From Rhea pennata (lineage: Eukaryota > Chordata > Aves > Rheiformes > Rheidae), in the NCBI RefSeq assembly GCF_028389875.1, contig NC_084666.1, positions 62,256,422-62,320,421 of the forward strand: a stretch of 64,000 bases of DNA, read 5' to 3'. Below the pieces are notes generated by a model that saw only the letters and a list, made by a program, of their open reading frames with translations, searched no databases and was not told the DNA's origin. The position numbers were made by a program, and so were the translations under genes. Numbering within the stretch: the stretch's first letter is position 1; each line of letters opens with the position of its first letter. Below, in pieces: positions 36,101-48,300 of the stretch.

Positions 36101-39100
36101 TTTAATTTACTACATCCTGAAATCACTTGCACATAGATTTGTTACTGTTGATAGCTGTATTTGTTCATCTGCTGTATTCTGTAACACACGGTTGCGCAGT
36201 AAAATAAAATTACGTATATATATATTTTTTTTTCCTTAACACACTATATATTCATGGAAGAGTGCTCAACCTTAAAAAGGGGGAAAGGCTTCCTCAAGTC
36301 AGGCTCTAGTATCTCTGTTGAATTGTGTATCTCTGTGCGTATTGTCCATATTCTACAGCAAGGCTTCGGTAAAGTGAATATAAGGAGAAACCAGAAGACA
36401 CTTTTCCTCTATGAGAGAGGTAAAGGCTGTGCAATGATTTTGGAACAAATCCAGCTGCTCCTACAAGCTCGTTGCTGTCAGCACGTGACTCAAGGCACTC
36501 GCTTCTCACTCTGCTCACTCGCATTCAGTGGGCTGCTGCTGGATTCAGAGCACTGGGGGTAGCAACAAGCTTGGAGCAGGCACTGAGCTGTGGCTCTCCC
36601 CTTCGGCTGGGGATCCCTCACTTTTCTCTCTTGCAGAAGAAAGCAGTCCAGTCTGCTTCCTTTGGCAGCAGAGCTGCCTGTTTCTGTCCCAGGAAAACCT
36701 GGGACCATGGGAGATATGCTGCCTCCCCATCACTTGCTACCCAGCTTTTAAGAAACACCCTAAACACAGAATTTATAACCAAATAAACATCATAAAGAGA
36801 ATGCAACAGAAGATGGGCATTCTGCATTTCAGCTGCTTGTCATATGGGTGTTGTGTTTTTGTTGTGTGTTTCAGTGGCCTGAGACATCCATAGCAGGCTT
36901 GATAACCTGCAGGAGATACCTAAGGAATAATTTGATCAGTTTTATTCATGTTCAACACTGCTTTTTATCATGATTGTCCAACTGAATTCCACAAGGCTGC
37001 TCCAGTCAGTGGAGAACTGTAAGTGCTGGCTGAACTCGCCCATAAATTGAATGTGTCAGTAGCTTAAAACCATGGTAATGGCACATTACAAGTCCATAGT
37101 CACAAATAAAAATGGTTATGAAGGGAACTTACAGTTCTCACTAATTTATGCAAATAAAATATTACTAAACTGCGTTTTTCAAGCCAACCTTGTTTGACTT
37201 TACTTTCTTCTCCCCCAAGGCAAAGGCAAAGGAGAAGATACACTAAAATTCCTTCAGGTGCTGTCCAAGTTGTAGGAATGACGGATATCATTTTTTATTT
37301 TTAATCAAATTCTATCAATTTGTAAGCTGCATTGTTTGTATAGTCAAGTGGGTCTACTGAAGAAAACAAAAAGCAGCTGGGACAGTACAGAGAAAATGCC
37401 ACGATTCTAATTTACTTTTTAAAGGCTCTTGGTCAGAAGTATAGCAATTCAGATACCCCTGTTTGAAACCAGCAGGGAAGATTTGTTAAGGAACAAAAGC
37501 TCCAATTAGTATTTTCCACACCCTTTCACAATTTTCTCTACTGCTTTTGGCTGTGAAACCCTTTATACCATCCCCTTTGTGCTAGTGAGAGGAGCTGGGA
37601 GGGCTTGAGGGGGCTGGGAGTGGGCTGTATGTTTGAAAAGATGGCACCAAGACCATAAGCATGTCATCTCCAGAAAGGGACAAGGTATCTTCTTGAAAGT
37701 CAAGTAGTTCCTAATTGGGACTGAGCTGAGAAAATGGAGGGATGAGCGCAGGGGAGTTTTGTCACCTGCATTCACAGAGAGGCGAGCCTGGCGAATGACC
37801 ACCTGAGGGCCGATCGGCGTTGCTGGCTGCAACTTGTGCAGACCTTTGGCAATCTGAAGAAGTTTGCTCGAGGCATCAATCCAATATAGGAAGCGGTCAA
37901 TCAGAAACACAATAGCAGCTGCTGTTACACAGTCCTTGACCATGATGGAGGCTTTCAAATAAACCTGAAAAGAACACCAAATCATGAGTCAGCCTTGAAG
38001 AAACTCAACTAGTGAAGGCTCAGTTAGCTGTTTATGGAAAATATTCAGGTTTAAGAATTCTCTGCTCAACAGTGCTGCTTACATATCATTTAAAAAATAT
38101 TTGCTGCAAGGCAACTCTACGGTTCTATAGCAAGCAAAGTACTGATCACTGTAAGATCCAAACATTCACCAGCACTTAAAAGGCTGCCTCAGCACTCCTC
38201 ACTCAGCTTATAATTTTCACATTCCTATGCATATATGTATAGGAGAAAATTTTGGGGACAGCAATCAGATAGGATTTATTACTATCTGTAATTATGGTTA
38301 ATTTCAGGCATATTTTAATTTTCAAGATAGGAAGGTTCTAGCTGTGTATTTGTTAGTGCTGTAGACTTTTTTTTTGTCCATTTGCTGTGTAGTATCTAGA
38401 ACCACATAATTTGCTGCTCCGTTAATAAATTTGAATTATGCCCAATAGATTAATAGCAGTAACAGCAATTAGTTCAAAGGGGATAAGAATCTGGAAAGAC
38501 TGGGAATGGTCACTATAGCATATGGTCCTAGATGAAGCTCAAGTCATCCATACGGAGATGGGAAACGACCACTCATTCTATTTGGCATACAAAGCATGCT
38601 GAGGCATAGATAGCTCAAAAAGCGTATTTTCAAACCATTTTTGAAAATGAAACTTCTTTGAATATGCATGAAAATGTAAATGTCTACAAGGTCTGATTTA
38701 TCACTGCAGATGATCAGCTGGTGCTCCCACTAACTTCAATGAGAATACTACATTTTAGTTCCAGCTTTCCTTTCCCCCTTTCCTTAGAGGTCCCACAGGA
38801 AACAAGGGACTCCCAGGGGACCTGCCACTCCCTGTGGGACCAGGCTCTAAATACTCTAAATATAAACAACCAGCATTAATGCAGCATTAAGACGGGAGGA
38901 TCAAACGCTCCTTTGTACACCACAAAGGAACAAACAGGGCAGGAGTCCAATGTTTTTCCTTTGCAGGTCATCTTTAATGATTTCTAAATGTGCATTAACT
39001 CTCTCGGTACTCCCACAGTGGCTGAGCCGTCAGAGCGACACGAGGCACCAGCCAGAGCTGCCGAGGCAGTGTGCTGTCTAAGGGAAGGGGAAGCCGGCAG

Positions 39101-42100
39101 GGCAGCTGCATGGAGGCACCCGGCCTCTGCGGGTATCCGGGAATCCCTGCGGACATCTGTTAGGATGGGGCACCATCCCAACACTGCGCTTTCCGTAGAG
39201 AGCTGGGGCAGTCCTCCCGCTCATGGAGCAAGGGAGTGCTCCACACGCTAACATCCAGATTTGCTTTTCAAACATTTGGCTGGGGGGAGAGCAGGGGGCA
39301 GAGTCAAATCATCATTTCACTGAAACATCTCTCTGATGCAGCTGTTTTCAGCTGGGCACAATGAATGACTAACAACAGTGACCAGAGTCCTCTCCTTTGT
39401 ATCCTGCGTCAAAATCTCTCCATAGCACAGAAGACACGATGAACAAAGAATATGAAATGAAACTCTTAAATAGATTCTTTCTTACACAATTGCTGCAAAG
39501 TATGACGAAAAACAGTGTGTGGAGGCGAGAAGCAAACAGCTTTGGAAATAGAGTAATCAACTGTAACAGCAGACAAATCTCTAGCTAGGGAGTCTCACGG
39601 GTACCAGGTGCAGCCCTAATCTAACCGGTCTTGTTGGTCACCTGCCTTTCAACAGCCTCACGCGGTCAGCAGAGAGTCCGGCCTTCTGCTGCCCAGCTTT
39701 GCTCTAACACCTCGGAGATGGCAGTACTAAAGTAGTGTTTTCGAGTATGTAAATCACAAGAGAAAAAACAAACAAAAAAGAAAAAAAAACAAAAAAACAC
39801 CTTGAACCATATCAAGTTTCTTCGTGAAAAAGATGTGTTTCTTATCTCATCAGCATCAGTGAATAACTCTAGTAATGACAAACTTAAACACAGGGGAGGG
39901 AGAATCAGGCCCCATTGCACCACCAAAGAGCAAGAGACTGGCAACAAAACTTTCTACAATTCCACACTAAAACATCGGGTTAGGCAGCTATCTCCCATTT
40001 TTGTCTGCAGCATGTTTCCTTCACTTGCCTTCCTTGTGAAGCGTCAGCGGCCTGAGAGCACCGAGGCAGACAGACACCTAACTTCTGCTAACTACTTCGG
40101 ACACCACTGAAGTTACTTGGGCACGTTCCTTGGTCCCTTCCCCAGCCTAATTTCTATTCTTTTTGCCTTTAGATCAGAACCCCCTCACTGACAACAAGAT
40201 TCATCTTGATTTTTGGCAGCATAACCACCATCCAATCTAGAGGAGGAATGTTAGCAGCCTGATCATACAACACTTACTTGCTTCAAAAGCAGAGCCCTCT
40301 GAGGTGCAGGAGAAAGCCTATTTCAGATGGTTTGGAGAAGAGCCTACAATGTATGGCATGAATGCCGGATTGCAGTACTGATCTGCAGCAAGTGCTTGCT
40401 AACTTGTTTGCACTTCAGCGAGGCCGATTTGTACAAATTTCCTTTTTTCCTGAGCCCAAGTTGAGTTTTTTAAGAGGATGGCACTTGAAAAGGATTCCTG
40501 GAGCTCTGCACGCACGGCTCTGCTTGTGCCTCTCACAATGGAGGAATCCCCCTCTCCACGCACCTGTAAACTGACACTGCAAACTATCCATTCGAAATGC
40601 TCATGAACAGGCCATATATTAAAGCACAGAGCATCGCCTAATCTATTTTTTTTCCTCCCCTTCTTCCTTTAATAGATTGGAGCACAAAAGCCTGAGAGAG
40701 GGTGACCTACCAAACAAAAGGGCCTTTGAGTTCCTAGGAAAAGTAGACTTGGAGGAGGATGGAAGGAATCCAAGTGGCCCTATTATTTCCACTTGCACTA
40801 ATTAGACATTTTTCTGTCAGCTATTGAGCACTGCTGAGAGGCCAAACTCACTGAATTCATTTCTAAAGTGTTTACAGAAGTTTGCATCTGTTTGTGTCTC
40901 TTCAGGAGGAAAATAAGCACTTCAATAGCATTGTGGAAAATCTAAACGAAGCATCCTATTCTGAAGGGCTTGGCAGTCTTGCAGCTGCATAATTTAACTC
41001 TCTGCTCAATGCTGAAACCTCTTGTGTCCCTCTCCAAAACCAAATGGACACAAAACGTAGAAAAGTCAAGCCAGGGAGAGAAACTACGCTGTTTTTTTTT
41101 CTTTCTTTTTCTTTTTTTTTAAGGCAGGGCTGCATGCTGTGTGGCACATAGAAACATGTTCGATGTCAGTCTTTGCAATTATATTCCCGTGTTCCAAGTA
41201 GTACACCGAGAAATTCATACCCACTTCTTTCATTCACTGCCAAATGGTGTGACTGTAAAATTCCTTAGCACCTACAGATAATGCACTGTCGTGCTGGGCA
41301 CATGCACAAAACATGCACAAAGATACTCCCCTGGCCACTTCTAAATGAAATGCGAGAGAGGCCCTAATACAGTGCTCTGTAACCCAGTGCAGACCCAGGG
41401 AAACTCTATTGACTTCAAAGATGTAACAGCCTGGCTGAACACAATCAGAAATTCAGCTCTGCTCGCCACATATGGGCACTTTGTTCTTCATAGCGGGCTA
41501 GCACAGTAAACAGATTTACTCACTTTCTTTATCATTTTAAAGCTTATGTATACGCATCTACACACACAGAGAGAGAGAGAGAGAAAGAGAGAGAGGTACG
41601 GGCACACTTTGTTTTAACATCTGTGTCCATGATGTGAAATGCATATGTCTAATTGAGTTTACGACACAAAGGGAACCTCACGGCTGGGAAGTGGAATCAG
41701 GTGGTGACAGAATTAAATTTGCACGAGATTTCTATACATGGACCATTGGGGAAAATGCAAAACAGCCTTTAGTGAAGGGTTTTTCCTTAATGGCGATGAG
41801 TGGGAGGGTGTGCTGTTTGCATGGTTTCCTGCATTAGTGTTTTAGCTCCTCCTCACATCGCGCCTGAAGTTTGGGTCCCAGCTTTGGGTTCAAAGCCATG
41901 ATGCCTCCTTTGCATTGACAATGGGGGCTGTTCCCAAGAGAGGGGAGAAGCTCAAACTGGAGCCATCTGGCACTAGAACTGGCAGGAAAGCGTCAAAGGG
42001 AAATTATTGGTGCATAGTAAATGAGGCTGAGGAGGAGGGGAAGAAAATAGGGGAAATCTTTATGTGGCAGCTGATGTAAGAGGAATTACAAGCACAAATA

Positions 42101-45100
42101 AATGAAATATTGATTTAATCCACTCTCTCTGCCCTCTTCATAAAGTGAGGATCCCATAGGCAAACCTCACAGGCAGTGTGCAGACGGGGGAGGGTCTCCT
42201 TTGGAAAAACGCTTCTGCAAGCAGTAGGGTTAGAAAGCAGGGGCAGGAATCATTTAGTTTTCAGAGTACGTCCACAGCTTTACAAACAGTCTGGATTACT
42301 GTGTTTGCTTATATTCATTCACCTTAGAACCATTTCAGTCCTTATTTCATTTGTAACTGTGGCTAAGGTTTAAAAATCTTTTAAAAAAATCAAGAACCAT
42401 CAACACAAATTCTAACTGTGCATAGGGCAGGAGTTTCAATGGCACATACTTCCAAGTGCCTTAGTTCTCTCTCTCAGGATCTCTCCCCCTAGTTACCACA
42501 TCACTGAAATACATGAACCCTAACAAATTGCTCACTTCTTTTTCCTACATTCGTCCCCTGTCAGATTAAATGCACAGTCAAAACACCAATGGATTTAGCT
42601 GAAGTCTCACCCTTTTACCCCACGCACTGTTAGCAAAGCGTGCATTTCCAAGAGACCAAATCTGCTGTCACTGCACGGGACTTCTCTATCAATCGCCGCC
42701 TTTCAGCTGGCAATCACTGCACACTCCACAAATAACAATGAATTAAGCCTCCTACCATCTCCGTGATGGGCAGAAGAAAGCATGTCCGCAACGCACAGAT
42801 GGATAAGCTTGAAATGCTAGGCAGTCAAGTCCTATAGTAAACAGTAGTGGACTCAGTGGATTCTGGACACTCACCTCTCTGCTCAGATCAGGAGAGGACA
42901 TAGTTTAAGGGCTTGAGCTTCTGAAGCTGTCAATTAGCTCAAATTATTCATTCTCAAAGCAATAGAGGGTTGGGTGTTTATTCAGTGAAAACAACATTAG
43001 GTCCATTATTAGCAGCTCAAAATACCATAGAATAGGTCAGTTTTTACAACCAATCAAATTTTCTTTCACCAAGTGAGAAAGCACTACATCAGTAATAATC
43101 CCAGTTTTTAATCGATAACTCTTTCTTTTTCCAGTTTTGCTTGCCAGTGATTTAGTTTTATTACTTCCAGTATGTTCCATTTGCTGTTCTAAGCTTGCTC
43201 TCTCCAATTCAATGATTCTCCCTTTCCTATTTGCACAGAGCATCGCTGCAGCAGATTATTGTCTGCAGAGTGCAGCTGGCAGGAGCTGCTCCCGTGACAT
43301 GGTCCAAGCCTTGGCAGAGAGAGCCTCCCACACCCCTGCAAGAGAAGGAAGGTACCATCCCTGACCAGGTTGCTATTTTCATGTAGATCTCAGTGCTGTT
43401 TGCCGGTAGAAGCAGCAAGGGGAGTACAGCTACCTGTGAGCGCAAGTGGAAAGCTCAGGAACTTGAGCAGTGTCAGGAGGGAGAAAAGCAGCAGGCAGCT
43501 CAGGCTGCTGAACAGCAGCATTTTGGGGTAAGACAGAAGCAGAACTGTTTGACACACTGGGGAAACTCCTCAAGCGGAAGTTCCTGTGGGCCTTGTATAC
43601 TTACCAAGGCAGCAGGGATTTAGGGGACTGTCATCCCAAGGAGTCCCTCACTTTTACTTGTTACTCAGGATAGGTACAACAAGCAATTTTTGGATCTAAG
43701 ACTTGCCCTGCTGTGCTCTAGATTTAGATTATGTCTAAACTTTTGAGGTAATTCTCTGTGGTATGTTAAAATATACATTAAAGGGGATATTTTAATACTT
43801 AAAAATAGCTAAATGCCAATGATAACTCTCTCTGACGGGGTAGGATCAAGCCCATTATACTCAGAGCTAAAGACCCAAAAGTCCTTTTTTCCTAAATCTG
43901 TGTGTCCTCAAAATACGAATTCATCAGAGAAGTAGTTAAACTTGCAAGAAAAAATACAGCATAGCAATCTCAGTAATACAATTCAAAGTACCTTCTAGGG
44001 AGGAAATACTCCAATAAGTAACATCTGAGAAAAGAAAATCCTCGCTATGAACAAGGTGAACCAACACCCCTCTAGCTACCCAATGTCAGACTTCACATTT
44101 TTCATTTGCTGCTCCTTATACAAACTTTGCTGTATTTTTTCCACATAGGTGAGCCACTGTGGAAGACAGTGTTTTTCAGCATTGCATGCTGGCAACATCA
44201 GGAAAGTCATCCTGTACCCAAGCAGTAAAGCTGCCCTTGGATCCAGTAGGACAAATAACTTCCAGCTTCACTTGGGCGCAGTGTCCAAAGCACTGTCCAT
44301 CGTGACTCACAAAGGAGGCAGCTGCTGTTTTCCTGCACTTAGAGAATCTAGTCTCTGATATTTCTAATTTCAGAAGGCCTGAAGTGTCAGGGATCAGCCC
44401 AATATAAAGGATGCTGTGAGGCCATGGATTCCCTCTTGTGCTGAATTTGGCCCACAGCTACAGTTCTGTCATGTCACTCTCCACTTCACCAGGATCACCC
44501 AAGAAGAGCTCTTATGAGGCAGGTAGCAAAAGGTCAGCCTGAATGACTAAGATCCCAGGGCTAAGATTTAGGGCTTTAATTCTTCTATTACCACACCAAC
44601 AGGTACAAGGCAGAGAAAACTAAATCCTCAGCCCCTTCTTTCTAACTTTTTCAAAGGCTCCCAGCTCTCAAGTGCCCCCCCCCCCCAACACTAGTTAGGG
44701 TACTTCCCTCAGAATGGTTTCCCTAATGATAATCCATAAGTACGTAATTAGCCAAAGTCCCTGCAGCCCTTGCTTGGGCCTGTTTTTTATTCTCTTCAAC
44801 ACTCCCATTAACTTCAATGGGATTCTGCACAAACAGGTCCAAAATATCCATGTTCCCCCTGCCTATGGCAGGAAGCTGGGGATCAGCTTGCATAGCTCCT
44901 ATGGTGGGTGCAGAGGCACCTCAATGAGATCCGCTCTTGGGGAGCTGCTGAGGCGCAGGCCAGGGCCCATCCAGCAGCCCCTCCACCACTGCGAAGCTGA
45001 GGGCTCCCTGCGTCCCCCTGCATGCAAGACTTCACTGAGACACCTTCAATCCAGAGGCCAGTGTCGCCCACAGATTTAAAGTCATTTAACAAGTCCACTT

Positions 45101-45330
45101 AAACATGAATTGCAATTTGTTTTCCTCAGTGTCTTTGCATGGGCAAGGCCTTAGATGATGAAGTGAATTGAAAGTCTGACTTTGCTTCTGTATTTGCACT
45201 GTTCCTATCCCAGCACAGCCTGGTCTATGGCTGAATACCTGCGTCAGCCTCGGTAGATATTGATACCTAAGATAACAACAAAGCGAAGTCCGACATCATT
45301 AGGGTAGGTCTGAGCATGGGCTCTGATCTC

Positions 45331-45366
<36 letters not shown>

Positions 45367-48300
45367 CCAAACCCACATAGCATGAATAATCCCACAAGAG
45401 AGCTGCTTGCACGCACACAGCAGTCTTTGGGCGAAACCCCGCGACAGAGTTTGCCAGATCAAAGCCTATGTGTACATGGGCATGTTGCCCTCTGTTGGCT
45501 GCTCACAGAGCAGAAGGATATTTCTATCACTTCCGATACCGGAGATCGGCAGGAAGGGGAACCGCTAGAAGCCTCTGTTTTGGAAGTGCAGCTCCAGTCC
45601 TAACCCTGCAGAACACGTGGGTTTTAAAAGAGAGGAAAAGTAATCCCTTTATATTTACATTTGGCAGGAAGGTCCTGTGACAATTCTGATTTTGCTTTGA
45701 CTTGTTAATAAAACAACAAAAATCATTGTGTTTCCAAGTTTTTGCTTTGGTAGCAAATACTAGTTATTATCCTTTGGACCTCAGTGCAAATTCCCACCAC
45801 ATGGGAGATGTGGCCGAGAAGGGGGCTGCATGAGGGGGCCATGTTTGCTAGCTGATAGTAGGTAACAGTGAGATTCTCTTAAAATCTGCTAGAAGAACAG
45901 GGAAAACATTATGCTGAGCTTGTTGAACTGTGTTGGGGTTTTTTTTTGGCTGGTGAATCCCCAGCAGGGAAAATAAATAATAAATAAAAGTCTTCCAAAG
46001 ATGCAAAGATCTTGTAAAACCAGAAGTGCTGGTTTGCACTAAGTGCTACTACAAATCTACTGCCTTCAAATCCCTTGGGAGGTTCGGTAATTTCATATGT
46101 TGGAGAGATAAGGAAGAAAAAAAAATTGCTTATATTTTCAAACTGCACTGAGCTCTACTCTACGAGGCAGCGTGACTCCCATTGAACTCAGGCTGCAGCC
46201 AGAGTGCTGAGGAAGCTCTGGTTCAACTGTCCCCTCCCTTCACTTCTCTCCCTCCATTCCCCCAATCTGTTTTTGCCATGCTTTCCTCCTGCTTTAGCCA
46301 GCATGCAGAAGTAATGATCTCCCAGCAAAGGCAAAGAAGAGCACTTTAAAAGGGTGCAGGTGGCTTTGCCTTCCTGATGCATCAAACTAGCATGCAGCCG
46401 CCAGCAATGGGTATCCCACTTTCTAAAGTGCAACACTAAGGCAAACCCTTGAAGCCAAAGCCTAATCCGCTTACTCCCTGTGCTGGTCTCATGGAGCTTT
46501 TCAGCCTACTCACCGAGTAAAACATCCTCATCTTGAGCATGGGTAGCCAGATCTGGCCCCTCATAACAGCGCCAGTGTGTTATGGTAATGAAGTGCTTTT
46601 CATTCATGGATCTCAAAGCACTTTTTAAATGTAATGAATTACGGTTTATGAGCTTATTCTAAGCATGGCAAATTAAAATAAACAGATGAAAAATTTTAAA
46701 GGTTTTTCTGAACAATAAGTTGACAAAGACTTATTTTTCCTTTAGGGAATTAAATTATCCCTCTGTCCTTCATGCCAAAACAAAAAAGAAGAAAAAAGTT
46801 GTTCAGACTTTTATCTTTCCTCATCACACTGTAATCACTTCTCTTCAGCCTCATTTCCCCCCCAGCTTTTTATTCAAAGCACTGAAGCAGCCTTTGCTCT
46901 GCCTTGATATTTTATTAAAAAAAAGGGGGGGGGGAAATGGATGAAGGGGGAAAAAATCCCTTTTCCTGACTAATACTAATAATACAGGTCAAAATGTCAG
47001 TCTATCTACACTTAAATGGGGAAAAAAAAAAGGTTTTCCCTTTTTTCCCATGGTACAATAGCACTGGAATATAAATTACCAATGAAGATGAAATAATACT
47101 TCAAAGCACATGGGGAAAGGCAGCACAATGTTTACAAAGTATTTTCAGCCGCATGATGAAACACTGAAGACAACGGTAACCAATGGACTTCAGGGGGTGT
47201 TGGTGAATAGTCTAAAGCTAGCATGCGGTAGGATTTTAGGTCCCTATAGTCTATGACCCCATGATATGCTTTGTTTAACAAGGGCAGCTGCAGTTATCAA
47301 CAGATGTTTCAGCAATAAATAATTGGTATCATCTCAGAAAAGATCCATCTACCTGGGGAGAGGGCATAATGCCGAAAACACTGCTCCACTATTACAGCCA
47401 CATTAATCTCCCATCTATCCAGGTCTCTCAGGGAGTTTACTGCAGGTGTTTATCCTGGGAGAAAGCAGACAAACGCTCGAAAGTTAGAGCGCTGTGTGGG
47501 GATTGTAAAGGAGGTCAACCACTGCCATAAATTTCTGTCTAAGGCCACACACACCAAAGAGAAGAAAATAAATACCCAAGAAGAGTTTTTCTCCACCTCT
47601 CCCCACCCCCAATCACCGACTCCGGGATTGGGATGATGCTGGGAGGAGATGCTTGGGCTGAAATATCTGCTTTGCGGCAATCACAACCTTGTTGTTGGCT
47701 TTTTTTGGCCTTCTGACTGCTTCTGCGTTAGAAATAATCAGTGTCCTCAAAGAAAAAACTTGCTGATCTTATTTGGGCAGGGCTCTCACTGAAACGGGCA
47801 AAATCTCCTGCTCCTCCTTGTAGTTAATGGCAGTTTTGCAGCCTGATTTCCATGGGGCCAGCTCCCACCCAGGCGCTCAGCTTTTCAGGTCAGATTGCCC
47901 CTTCCCACGAGGAACATAACTGTTTTGGCTTGGCATGTGCACCACAGTAAGTGCAAGAAAATCAAACCCCTCATCTTTAGTTTATGTCTGTCCTGCTAAA
48001 GAGACACTGGTTAGGCTAGAGATCACATTTGCTACCAAACAGGGAGTCCTCTATCTGCTGCAAGGCATGTCTAACGTCTGAGAAAATTAGAAAAACAAAA
48101 AGCAATCCAACATTTCTTTCTGCTTTCTAATCTTAAACTCCTCAACTTTCATGATAGGATCCCCGAGCACAATTTGGATCCTGCAACTCCTTACTCAGAC
48201 AATCATCCTTTACCCACATGAGAGGCTGCACAAGTAAATTCTTGGCTTCCCTGCCCTTGGCCAAGTTAGGTCCCCAAAGGGATCCTGCCAAGTCATTTTC

